Positions 27,046 through 34,490 of a DNA stretch of 64,000 bases are shown piece after piece. The notes below the pieces were generated by a model. That model was not told where the DNA came from, made no database searches, and saw only the letters and a program-made list of their open reading frames with translations. The number at the start of each line of letters is the position of its first letter. The first letter of the stretch is position 1. The stretch lies in contig NZ_LMHK01000001.1 in NCBI RefSeq assembly GCF_001427875.1, positions 994,871 to 1,058,870 on the forward strand, read 5' to 3'. This DNA is from Devosia sp. Root685 (GTDB lineage: Bacteria; Pseudomonadota; Alphaproteobacteria; Rhizobiales; Devosiaceae). The position numbers and the translations under genes are program-made.

Positions 27046-28062
27046 TTAGCGGATCGGCGGGGCGTATTGGATGCCGCCGTCTTTCCAAAGGGCATTCAGG
27101 CCGCGCTCGAGCCCGATCGGGGTCGCCGGACCGACGTTGCGATCATAGGATTCGGCATAGTTACCGACGGACTTGATGATCTGGTAAGCCCAGTCCTTGG
27201 TCACGCCGAGCGGGGTGCCGAAGTCGCCTTCAACGCCGAGGAGACGCTTGATGGCCGGATTGTCGGAGCCGAGCATTTCGTCGACATTGGCCGAGGTCAC
27301 GCCCAGTTCTTCAGCTTCGAGCAGCGCGAAATAGGTCCAGCGAGCAAGATTGAACCACTGGGTATCGCCAGCGCGAACCACAGGGCCAAGCGGCTCCTTG
27401 GAGATGATTTCGGGCAGGATGATGTGATCATCGGGGTTGGCGAACTTGGAACGTTCGGCAGCCAGAGCCGAGGAGTCAGTGGTGTAGACGTCGCAACGGC
27501 CATCTTCGTAGGCCTTCACGACTTCGTCCTGATCGACGAACACCACCGTGTTGAATTCCATGCTGTTGGCGGCGAAGTAGTCAGCCGCGTTCAGTTCGGT
27601 GGTGGTGCCGGATTCGATGCAGATAGCGGCGCCGCTCAGATCGAGAGCGGATTCGATGCCATCGGCCTTGCGGACCATGAAGCCCTGGCCGTCATAGAAC
27701 ATGGTACCGACAAAGCTGATGCCGAGCTGGGTATCGCGGCTCATGGTCCAGGTGGTGGTGCGCGAGAGCACGTCGACTTCGCCGGCAGAAAGTGCCGTGA
27801 AGCGCTCCTGGCTGGTCAGCGAGGTATAGCGGACAGCTTCGGCGTCGTTGAAAACGGCTGCAGCCATGGCGCGGCAGAAATCGACTTCGATGCCGGTCCA
27901 CACATTGTTAGAATCGGGAGCGGAGAAGCCGGGCACACCGCCGGTCACGCCGCACTGCACATATCCCTTTGCCTTGACGTCATCCAAAATGGCGGCCTGA
28001 GCCGAGACCGCCGTAAGACCCAGTATCGCCGTTGCTGTAAGCGCTACGAGCTGTTTTTGCAT
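27046..28062 (-). CDS. aapJ: General L-amino acid ABC transporter substrate-binding protein
   Basis: 338 aa. Signal peptide LVALTATAILGLTAVSAQA. The mature protein has the polar-amino-acid binding pattern GYVQCGVTGGVPGFSAPD, WTGIEVDFCRAMAAAVF, GQGFMVRK and GDTQWFNLARW. It binds a broad set of L-amino acids in the periplasm for AapQMP. It is the first gene of the operon and is divergent from metC across a 225-nt regulatory gap. Confidence 0.93.
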   Translation of the reverse strand: MQKQLVALTATAILGLTAVSAQAAILDDVKAKGYVQCGVTGGVPGFSAPDSNNVWTGIEVDFCRAMAAAVFNDAEAVRYTSLTSQERFTALSAGEVDVLSRTTTWTMSRDTQLGISFVGTMFYDGQGFMVRKADGIESALDLSGAAICIESGTTTELNAADYFAANSMEFNTVVFVDQDEVVKAYEDGRCDVYTTDSSALAAERSKFANPDDHIILPEIISKEPLGPVVRAGDTQWFNLARWTYFALLEAEELGVTSANVDEMLGSDNPAIKRLLGVEGDFGTPLGVTKDWAYQIIKSVGNYAESYDRNVGPATPIGLERGLNALWKDGGIQYAPPIR

Positions 28063-28287
28063 ATTATTGCCCTTTGTTTCCTGACCCTCTTATCCCGGAG
28101 TTTCTTCCTAACTTTCGTTTCGGCGTCTCCGGCGACACCCGCCGCCTTTGTGTGGCGAATAGATGCTGTTAAGCATGCAAGCGCCTATCGGCGGCAACGT
28201 CAAGGGCAGAAGGTGTATTGGGACAGCAATTCTGTCTCTTTTTTAGCCAGACCAAGAAACTGATCCGTTTTTGAGCACAGAGCAGGC

Positions 28288-29463
28288 ATGACCTCTTCTT
28301 CAAACCCGCCCTCCGTCGAAACCATCCTCACCCATGCCGGGCGCGACCCCGACAGCCAGTTCGGCTTCGTCAATACGCCGGTCTATCGCGGCTCCACCGT
28401 GCTGTTCAAAACGCTGGATGATCTCGACGCGCAAAAGCAGCGTTTCCTTTACGGGCGCGCGGGCAATCCGACCACCGAGGGCGTCGAGGACGTGGTGACG
28501 GCGCTCGAAGGCGCCTATCGAACCAAGCTGGTGCCTTCGGGCCTTGCCGCCATCACCATTGCCATGCTGTCCTGCCTCAAGACTGGCGACGATATTCTGA
28601 TTACCGACAGCGCCTATGAGCCGGGCCGCAAATTCGCCGATGGCTATCTGACGCGCATGGGCATCACGGCGCGCTATTATGATCCGCGCATCGGCGCGGG
28701 CATTGCTGATCTCATGCAGCCCAATACGCGGGCAGTGCTCGCGGAAAGCCCGGGTTCGCTGACCTTCGAGATGCAGGATATTCCGGCACTCGCCAAAGCG
28801 GCGCATGATAACAATGCGCGCTTGATCGTCGACAATAGTTGGGCGAGCCCGCTCTACCACAAGCCGCTGGCGCTCGGCGCCGACATTGTCGTGCATGCCG
28901 GCACCAAGATGTTCGTGGGGCATTCCGACGCCTTTGCCGGCACGATTTCCACCACCGAGGAAGCCTGGGCCGATGTCGAGCGGGTGCGCACGCTGCTCGG
29001 CTTCTTCACGTCCGGGGACGATGCCTATCTCGTGTCGCGCGGGTTAAAAACCCTCGCCATTCGCATGGCGGCGCACCAGGAGCGGGCGCTCGAAATTGCC
29101 CGCTGGCTCGAACAGCAGCCCGAAGTGGCCTCGGTGATCCACCCTGCCCTGCCAAGCCATCCGGACCACGCGCTATGGCAGCGTGATTTCACCGGCTCGG
29201 GCAGTCTTTTCGCCTTCGTGTTGAAGCCGGCGCCGCGCGACGCGGTTGCCGCATTCGTCGATGGCATGACGATCTTTTCGATGGGCTATTCCTGGGGCGG
29301 TTTTGAAAGCCTTTGCCTGCCGGTGAAAATCGCCAAAAATCGCACGGTGATGCCGTGGACCAATGAAGGCAATCTCTTCCGCCTGCATATCGGCTTTGAA
29401 GGCACGGAAGACCTGAAGGCCGACCTCAGCGCCGGGTTCGCCCGCTACGTCAAGGCGCGCTGA
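28288..29463 (+). CDS. metC: Cystathionine beta-lyase
   Basis: 391 aa PLP enzyme of the Cys/Met metabolism family. The PLP-binding Lys207 lies in VVHAGTKMFVGHSD; YGRAGNPT near residue 55 and SGLAAITIAML near 84 hold the other cofactor contacts. It cleaves cystathionine to homocysteine, pyruvate and ammonia in methionine synthesis. The MetC rather than MetB/MetZ assignment rests on ETILTHAGRDP and MGYSWGGFESL. The start has no strong ribosome-binding site. Its last 19 bp overlap the convergent PAP2 gene. Confidence 0.88.
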   Translation: MTSSSNPPSVETILTHAGRDPDSQFGFVNTPVYRGSTVLFKTLDDLDAQKQRFLYGRAGNPTTEGVEDVVTALEGAYRTKLVPSGLAAITIAMLSCLKTGDDILITDSAYEPGRKFADGYLTRMGITARYYDPRIGAGIADLMQPNTRAVLAESPGSLTFEMQDIPALAKAAHDNNARLIVDNSWASPLYHKPLALGADIVVHAGTKMFVGHSDAFAGTISTTEEAWADVERVRTLLGFFTSGDDAYLVSRGLKTLAIRMAAHQERALEIARWLEQQPEVASVIHPALPSHPDHALWQRDFTGSGSLFAFVLKPAPRDAVAAFVDGMTIFSMGYSWGGFESLCLPVKIAKNRTVMPWTNEGNLFRLHIGFEGTEDLKADLSAGFARYVKAR

Positions 29464-30188
29464 ACAAGCCGGCGCAGGGCCGGCACGCCACGGAAACGAA
29501 CCCGCCCGTCAGGCATGGCTTTGAACAGCCAGCGCCGGCGGGCGAAATAATTGCGCACCGCATAGGTACCGATAGCGCCGAGTGCAAAGCCGGCCAGGAC
29601 GTCGGTCGGGTAGTGATCGCCGACCACCACGCGCGACACACCGGTCACCAGCGCCATGATCAGGAAAAGCCGGAAGAAGCGCGGGGCGAGAAACCCGACG
29701 ACGACGGCCGTCGCCATTGCCGTGGTCGAGTGCCCCGATGGAAAACTCTGAAACGTCCAGTCATTGAGCAGATACTGGAAATCGAAGGCCCCGAATTCTT
29801 CGAACACAGCCGGGCGGCCGCGCCCAAAAAGGCGCTTCAAAAGATTGACCAGAATGCCGGTGCCACCCACGGCGGCAAAGACGAATCCGGAAAGCAGCGC
29901 CAACTCATAGATGGCGAGGCGCCAGCGCGACACGCGCTTCCAGAATCGATAGGTCGCAAAACTGAGGATAAAAATGATTCCGCTCGGAATCAGCACCCAA
30001 TCGGACAGCCCGAAATGGGTGACGAACTGAAATGGCTGACGCCATTCGACGTCCCACGTCATGGCGCTACGCGATGCATAGACGTCGAAAAACAGCAAAA
30101 CGAACAGCGCCAGGATGAAAAAGGCCAGATAGTCCGGCCAGTTTCGACGATCGAGCCCCAAGGGCCAGCGTTTGCTCAGGTCAACCAT
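29445..30188 (-). CDS. PAP2 family membrane phosphatase
   Basis: 247 aa with about five to six membrane spans. The three phosphatase motifs are present in order: KRLFGRGRP near residue 115, FPSGHSTT near 150 and SRVVVGDHYPTDVLAG near 200. Such enzymes dephosphorylate lipid phosphates (undecaprenyl pyrophosphate, phosphatidic acid or lipid A) at the periplasmic face. The precise substrate is not clear. It overlaps the end of metC, and tRNA-Pro lies about 100 nt beyond its start. Confidence 0.87.
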   Translation of the reverse strand: MVDLSKRWPLGLDRRNWPDYLAFFILALFVLLFFDVYASRSAMTWDVEWRQPFQFVTHFGLSDWVLIPSGIIFILSFATYRFWKRVSRWRLAIYELALLSGFVFAAVGGTGILVNLLKRLFGRGRPAVFEEFGAFDFQYLLNDWTFQSFPSGHSTTAMATAVVVGFLAPRFFRLFLIMALVTGVSRVVVGDHYPTDVLAGFALGAIGTYAVRNYFARRRWLFKAMPDGRVRFRGVPALRRLVQRALT

Positions 30189-30291
30189 GGCGCCTATTTG
30201 GTCGGATGCAACGATCCCGTCAATAGTTGGTCGTATCGCATTGGCGCACTTGCCCTTTGCCGCAGAACGCGCTAACTCACCGGCGCGACGT

Positions 30292-30368
30292 CGGAGTGTA
30301 GCTCAGCCTGGTAGAGCACCGGTTTTGGGAACCGGGGGTCCAAAGTTCGAATCTTTGTACTCCGACCA
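30292..30368 (+). tRNA. tRNA-Pro (anticodon TGG)
   Basis: A 77-nt cloverleaf with encoded CCA. Acceptor CGGAGTG (30292-30298) pairs with TACTCCG (30358-30364, one G-U). Anticodon stem CCGGT/ACCGG encloses TTTGGGA with TGG at 30326-30328, and the T-loop contains GTTCGAATC. It stands at the border between dense core genes and the gene-poor accessory stretch. Confidence 0.97.
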
Positions 30369-30370
30369 TT

Positions 30371-30423
30371 CGCATCTCTAAGTTTGCTATTGGAATTATC
30401 CAAAGGCACGACTTTGAGATGCG
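30371..30423. repeat. Inverted repeat directly after tRNA-Pro
   Basis: CGCATCTC-T-AAGT (30371-30383) pairs with ACTT-T-GAGATGCG (30411-30423), 12 of 13 positions, around a 27-nt loop. It begins 3 nt after the tRNA CCA. It may end the tRNA transcript, or be the edge of an inserted element. Confidence 0.55.
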
Positions 30424-30711
30424 GAAATCGCTGATTTCTTCAGGATTTTTAGGCCTTTGCGGCACTGTCGTTCCTGTTGATCCAAATCGTAATTTGGCGA
30501 CCAACTGAGCTGCGTGTCCGCCGTCTTCATTCCTGTCGTTATGATTGTGTTGGCAACGAAACGGCTCGGTTGTTGCCAGCTTCGTCGCCTCTATGGTTCG
30601 CCCAAATGAGATTTCGGCCGAAATCACGAGGGGATAGCTGCCAGATAAGGCCGCCACGATCTGCGTAGCTATCAGCCTCAGGACGTCTCAGGCGCTGAGA
30701 GCGCGCGCCTT

Positions 30712-30746
30712 AGAATAAGAAAATCCCCGAGCGTTTCCGCTGGGGA
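30712..30746 (-). terminator. Terminator-like hairpin without a visible gene
   Basis: TCCCC-G-AGCG, TTTC, CGCT-GGGGA forms a 9-bp stem with one bulge at 30724-30746. On the minus strand it is followed by TTTTCTTATTCT. A transcript ending here would come from the 30.75-31.1 kb interval, where no gene is seen. Confidence 0.5.
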
Positions 30747-30917
30747 CTTAATGCGACCGCAGTGGCGATCTCGGAGGCTGGGCCTTATGCGACACTGGCA
30801 GATCTCAATTTTGAGCACAAGGGGCATTCCCGCACACGGCCTTGTTCAGCGCTTGGGTGCTCGGCATGCGGCACTCTGAAGTCGGCCATCGCCATCCTTT
30901 TCAATTTCGCAGATCGG

Positions 30918-30974
30918 CGGAATTTTCACTTTTGCACCCATTTTGGCGAACTGGGTGCAAAAATAGAAATTCCG
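30918..30974. repeat. 57-bp nested inverted repeat
   Basis: Inner arms TTTTGCACCCA (30930-30940) and TGGGTGCAAAA (30952-30962) pair perfectly over 11 bp around an 11-nt loop. Outer arms CGGAATTT (30918-30925) and AAATTCCG (30967-30974) pair perfectly over 8 bp, separated by 4-nt mismatched spacers. Such a two-tier structure suggests a small mobile palindrome (REP/MITE-like) or an RNA structure. Confidence 0.6.
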
Positions 30975-30982
30975 ACAGCAAA

Positions 30983-31007
30983 GGGGTGGGTAGCGGACCG
31001 GCAGCTT
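30983..31007 (+). repeat. Dispersed short repeat, copy 1
   Basis: This 25-nt stretch (core GGGGTGGGTAGCGGACCGGC) matches 32456-32480 at 22 of 25 positions in the same orientation. It lies just after the nested inverted repeat. Confidence 0.4.
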
Positions 31008-31140
31008 CGAATTGCCTTTCGGTGAATTCGGACAGTTCACTTTCCTGTCCGACGAGGTACAACTTTGCTGTCGGCCAGGCACATGCCACCAAAGCGCGAA
31101 ACAAAATGATTGTCGTCACCGGTTGTCCGAGAGCGATGAA

Positions 31141-31818
31141 ATGAGGCTTGGCGCGAAGATCGCTTTGGCTTTGAGCATTGCTGCTCTCTTGACTGTGGGC
31201 GTCGCTGCCTGCCGTCGAGCAGAGGCGGTGCTGCGTTATCGTCTTACCTTGACGATAGACATCGGCGGAGTACGGCAGTCCGCGTCCGCTGTCCAAGAAA
31301 TCCGCGCGCAGTGGACCGAGCCGCTCTTTTACTTCCCCGGTCAAACAAGTTTTAAATTGAGACAAAGGGGGCAGGCAGTCGAGCTACCTCTTTCGGATGG
31401 GGGGAGATTGTTTTTAAGCATGCAAGGGAAAGGGGGCTCCTCAGCGCGATACCTCCTTACAGCATGTGGTCTATTGGACCCACCTACAGACGGCCGAGCC
31501 TTGGTAGCTCGAATAGGGGCCTTCCGAGGCAATTGTGATATCCCATCCAATCGGATGCCGGTAATCTTCACTGTGAACAGTGAGCAATTGCCGATTACTG
31601 GCTATGGTATCGATCCAAGCGCTGGTGAGGGTCTTGGTGCGACGACCGTCACCATCGAGCTTTCTACCACGAACGACCCAATCTTGTTTGATCTCGACCA
31701 GCGGTTCGCATGGCTGAACGGCGCCGGATCTAGTTCTTTTCCTCTGGTAATCGTCTCGTTTCCCGACAAAAAAACAGTACACCTGGGCGCTACGGACCTT
31801 ATCAAGCAGACGTTCTGA
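31141..31818 (+). CDS. Hypothetical membrane-anchored protein
   Basis: 225 aa from ATG 31141; an in-frame extension to 31012 lacks protein-like character. The N-terminus GAKIALALSIAALLTVGVAAC looks like a lipoprotein-type signal, though the residues after the Cys (RRAEAVLRYRLTLTIDIGG) may instead follow an uncleaved anchor. The rest is predicted beta-rich, with TVTIELSTT and FPLVIVSFPD near the end. No family recognised. It is isolated, with no coupled neighbour and a weak ribosome-binding site. Confidence 0.6.
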   Translation: MRLGAKIALALSIAALLTVGVAACRRAEAVLRYRLTLTIDIGGVRQSASAVQEIRAQWTEPLFYFPGQTSFKLRQRGQAVELPLSDGGRLFLSMQGKGGSSARYLLTACGLLDPPTDGRALVARIGAFRGNCDIPSNRMPVIFTVNSEQLPITGYGIDPSAGEGLGATTVTIELSTTNDPILFDLDQRFAWLNGAGSSSFPLVIVSFPDKKTVHLGATDLIKQTF

Positions 31819-32021
31819 TGGCTGCTTTTGATAAGAGCCGTTTGGGGCACCTTTTGTCCGCGATGGGTTCTGCTGCGGACTGGCGGCGTCGGGGTGGTGA
31901 GCTGCCAGGCAGGCTTAAGTTGAGCGCTGGATTAAAGCAGTCGTTCGACGGCTAATTTTATTGTCCCGGTTTGCGCCGCTGTAGGCTACCCGGTTGGGAA
32001 TTCCGGATGCCGACAAACCAA

Positions 32022-32336
32022 CTACCTGATGAATTCGCGAATTATAATCGAAGAAAGTGGACTTTTCGAAATCATATAACGGTCATTGCCCAGGGCGGTG
32101 TCGATTCTATAGCCAAGCACATCGACAATAAGGTAGCTAATTGTCGATACAATACTCATCACAACAGTCGCCCAAATGCCTATCACAGTCATAAAAACTA
32201 TTGATACGTAATCTTTTGAAACCCAATACCTAGCGAAATAAATTAATAAAAACGAGACGATGAGCAACACGATAAGGCGAGGGAGCGTGATGATCGATTG
32301 CTCCCTCAGTTCCGTCTTGTTAATCGCGCCTCTCAC
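32022..32336 (-). CDS. Small two-span membrane protein, unknown
   Basis: 104 aa from GTG 32336, supported by GAGGAG 7 nt upstream. Two hydrophobic segments are visible (LIVLLIVSFLLIYFARYWV and IVFMTVIGIWATVVMSIVST). The gene is much more AT-rich than its surroundings, which suggests recent acquisition. No family recognised. Confidence 0.55.
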   Translation of the reverse strand: MRGAINKTELREQSIITLPRLIVLLIVSFLLIYFARYWVSKDYVSIVFMTVIGIWATVVMSIVSTISYLIVDVLGYRIDTALGNDRYMISKSPLSSIIIREFIR

Positions 32337-32455
32337 GGGCGTGCTCCTCGGAAATTAGCGATCAGCCACGCGCGTCACCGGAAAGGCCAGCTTTTTGCAT
32401 CGGTAACACCCAATCCCTTTGTCGAATAGGAGGGCGGCAGACAACGGGCGGCCTC

Positions 32456-32480
32456 GGGGTGGGAAGGGGACCGGCGGCTT
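32456..32480 (+). repeat. Dispersed short repeat, copy 2
   Basis: Matches 30983-31007 at 22 of 25 positions (core GGGGTGGGAAGGGGACCGGC). It lies within the decayed tail of the Crp-like gene, which suggests it arrived with the insertion that broke that gene. Confidence 0.4.
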
Positions 32481-32528
32481 TTGAAGTTTTGAATGAGATT
32501 GCGGACGTCCCCAAGAATATCGGGTACC

Positions 32529-32552
32529 GGCAACGGCAACGGCAACGGCAAC
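32529..32552 (+). repeat. GGCAAC hexanucleotide repeat, four units
   Basis: Four exact tandem copies of GGCAAC plus a partial GG. It sits at the point where the Crp-like reading frame loses family similarity. Such tracts change length by slippage. Confidence 0.8.
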
Positions 32553-33230
32553 GGTGATGATGGCATTCTAGGATCCAAAGGAAATCAAGGATGCGCCAAG
32601 CGAAGACCCGAAGCCGAACAGGGATGGTTCTAAAGACTTCCAGATGGCTCTCAGATAGATGGCGATTCGAAAACCGGTAAGCACTGCCCTCGACCTGAAC
32701 ATTGCCGTCAAAGGCCGCGCGCTCGTCTCGCAATGCGAAGCCGGGGTCGAAAAAGCCTTCGCGACCGATCATACCAACCTCGATATGCCGCCCTGGCTCA
32801 TACTCAGAAACGAGGGAAATCAGGCCATCCTCAGGGAAGTAAATCCACTCGGAAACCTCGCCGGCCTTGACGAGAGATTGTCGGATTTCGAGCCGGACCA
32901 GTTCGAGCTGAGGCCCTATGTGCTTCAGAATTGACGCGTCCAAATCGTTGAGCAGCAAGTTGACGTACGACATGCGGCTCTCCCGAGGGCAGGAGCAATT
33001 TTGCCTACCTGTCTAAACCCCTATTGGGGTTATCGAGACGCTACACCGTACGCAATAGACGGTCCAAACTGCACCAAGTGCGGACCAACCGGTCCTCAGA
33101 GGCGAACGCTGTATACGAGATTCCTCAAGGACACCGGCAATGAAGTTGGCGGATGAACGCATGCTCTGGCATTCTTTTTCACTAGGCGTGGCCGCCCCAC
33201 ATTCCGCCAGCATCTGCACCAAGTTTGACG

Positions 33231-33581
33231 CTACTGCTCAAATGCCGGAAGTCCCTCGTATTCGTTGCCGCTCAGTTGCGTAACGATACGGTTGTTGATG
33301 AGTTCGGTGCTCGCCAGCTCAAGCACGACGATCCGCCCACCTCCGCCGACAGTCAGTGCGATCGGAGTGTCCGCATCATCTCCGAGCACCTTACCGACGG
33401 TTCCAAGCAGGGTGCCTTCTCTGTCATAGACCTCCTTGCCAACCGTTTGGTCAACCGCCAGCCCAAGCACTGAAATCGAGGCATCGCCATCGGTCAATTC
33501 GACCAAAGGCCCTCTTTCTTGCGCGAGTGCTGGGATCGCCGACAGTGCCAACACTACCGTGATAGCCAAAATATTCTCCAT
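33231..33581 (-). CDS. Exported PRC-barrel domain protein
   Basis: 116 aa from ATG 33581 with GGGAG upstream. The Sec signal (ILAITVVLALSAIPALA) is followed by a single PRC-barrel (VGKEVYDREGTLLGTVGKVLGD, then IVVLELASTELINNRIVTQL). PRC-barrel proteins of this kind are common periplasmic stress proteins in the order; the biochemical role is unknown. An EcfG-like promoter lies just upstream. Confidence 0.75.
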   Translation of the reverse strand: MENILAITVVLALSAIPALAQERGPLVELTDGDASISVLGLAVDQTVGKEVYDREGTLLGTVGKVLGDDADTPIALTVGGGGRIVVLELASTELINNRIVTQLSGNEYEGLPAFEQ

Positions 33582-33606
33582 CCAAGGTCTCCCTCTTTGG
33601 AAACTT

Positions 33607-33631
33607 AACCCGGCGATGGCCACGCAGTTCC
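33607..33631 (-). promoter_or_regulatory. EcfG-like promoter of the PRC-barrel gene
   Basis: Minus strand GGAAC (33631-33627), 16 nt, GGTT (33610-33607), followed about 25 nt later by the start codon. The -10 has one mismatch to CGTT. General stress sigma factor EcfG uses GGAAC-N16/17-CGTT in alphaproteobacteria. Confidence 0.5.
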
Positions 33632-33649
33632 CGTGACTGCAGGCGTGAA

Positions 33650-33674
33650 GGAACCTTTCGTTGTGGCAACCGCT
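33650..33674 (+). promoter_or_regulatory. EcfG-like promoter of the small-protein pair
   Basis: GGAAC (33650-33654), 16 nt, CGCT (33671-33674), with the context GGAACCTTT often seen in EcfG -35 regions. The start codon is 26 nt further on. It is back to back with the PRC-barrel promoter. Confidence 0.6.
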
Positions 33675-33700
33675 AACTTCAACAGATCGGAGTTGGAAAG

Positions 33701-33925
33701 ATGACCTCAAGACATACAAATACGCGTACGCCCGACCTAAAAGACGTCGGAAGCGGCAGTGATGCGGATGCTACACCCGCAGTAGACACCGATACCCGCG
33801 GAGGCGATACCCCTGCTCCCATCAAGACCGGGGAAACCAACCAGTTGGACGACAATGTGGATGACCTGGGAAACAAGGCGGGCGGTGGAAAGCTCGAGCA
33901 ACCGATAAGCGGTCCGAAAGAATGA
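33701..33925 (+). CDS. Small disordered hydrophilic protein
   Basis: 74 aa, rich in Asp, Thr, Gly and Pro with no hydrophobic segment (e.g. VGSGSDADATPAVDTDTRGG). It should be intrinsically disordered and soluble. CGGAG 9 nt upstream and an EcfG-like promoter support a real gene. It overlaps the next gene by ATGA. No family recognised; stress-linked small hydrophilin-like role is inference. Confidence 0.6.
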   Translation: MTSRHTNTRTPDLKDVGSGSDADATPAVDTDTRGGDTPAPIKTGETNQLDDNVDDLGNKAGGGKLEQPISGPKE

Positions 33926-34116
33926 CCAGTCGTGACAAGCCAAACGTGGAATTCGAGGCGCCAGAAGCGAAGCCAACGGCCGAGGAACTCTACAGCGACC
34001 CCGCTGAGCGGGTCGTGTTCGGGAGACATGGCGGGATGGCCGGCTTCTGGAGATTTGTCATCCCGTTGGGCGTTCTACTTCTCGCTGCCGGGGCTTTCTT
34101 CGCTTCGGTTGCATAG
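33922..34116 (+). CDS. Small single-span membrane protein
   Basis: 64 aa. A charged N-terminal half (PNVEFEAPEAKPTAEELYSD) is followed by one C-terminal membrane helix (FVIPLGVLLLAAGAFFASVA). Its ATG lies in the stop of the preceding small gene, so both are co-translated from the EcfG-like promoter at 33650. Function unknown. Confidence 0.6.
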   Translation: MTSRDKPNVEFEAPEAKPTAEELYSDPAERVVFGRHGGMAGFWRFVIPLGVLLLAAGAFFASVA

Positions 34117-34180
34117 CGCCATCGCGGGTGCAGGACGTTGCGCTCTTTCTCAGATACGTCGCGCAAGGCTGACCCCGGGA

Positions 34181-34351
34181 GGTCTTGAACTAGCCGCAGC
34201 TGTTCGGGATAGATGGCCCCCAGTCCAGATCATCGTCACATCAGGCCACCGCGAGGTTCGTATCGGCGACATGCCTGACCACAGCCACTTTTTCAACAAG
34301 CCTTATTCGCCCCGCGTCATAGCATCGGCAATGCGTGAAATGGCCCCCTAA
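34181..34351 (+). pseudogene. C-terminal fragment of a response-regulator receiver domain
   Basis: 56 residues match the second half of a CheY-like domain: GLELAAAVRDRWPPVQIIVTSG, then the conserved Lys-Pro-Tyr in FFNKPYSPRVIASAM. The half with the phosphorylated Asp is missing and the frame upstream belongs to an alternative reading of the small membrane-protein gene. Right after it, on the minus strand from 34348, is another short remnant frame (GGPELTPTGLDYLREHFP) without a start. Confidence 0.6.
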
Positions 34352-34490
34352 TCCGGGACATTCCCCAGTGGAAAATGCTCCCGTAGATAATCCAGCCCCG
34401 TAGGCGTCAGCTCCGGTCCGCCCTCCCGCTGCTCATCTTCAGCATCTCCTTCTCGGAAACACAGATCATGCGGGAAAGTTGCCGTTGCAA

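Larger units (their letters stand above)
30369..31140. other. Gene-poor stretch after tRNA-Pro
   Basis: 772 nt in which no reading frame on either strand resembles a known protein or has both a good start site and plausible composition. It holds two inverted repeats and a terminator-like hairpin, listed separately. The short open frames present run through these repeats and are judged accidental. Confidence 0.5.
32362..32973 (-). pseudogene. Truncated Crp/Fnr-type regulator
   Basis: The first ~115 residues are a cyclic-nucleotide-binding-type domain of the Crp/Fnr family (LVKAGEVSEWIYFPEDGLISLV, IEVGMIGREGF), with a normal start at ATG 32973. After RTIPVRLRVFAWRILDF the frame enters a His/Arg/Cys-rich low-complexity stretch coded by a GGCAAC repeat and then sequence unrelated to the family, so the dimer helix and DNA-binding domain are gone. 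A functional DNA-binding regulator is not possible in this form. Confidence 0.7.

Noticed and set aside
28228-28248. GACAG/CTGTC hairpin with a T-run upstream of metC
   Set aside because: Only a 5-bp stem on the plus strand with no plus-strand gene upstream to terminate; probably chance or part of the metC promoter.
27019-28263. 414-codon plus-strand frame
   Set aside because: Mirror image of aapJ; no ribosome-binding site or domain.
32529-32552. Short tandem repeat as a CRISPR array
   Set aside because: Six-base units with no spacers; it is a simple-sequence tract. No CRISPR array or cas gene was seen anywhere.
33013-33222. 69-codon minus-strand frame
   Set aside because: No ribosome-binding site, low-quality composition, and no family resemblance.
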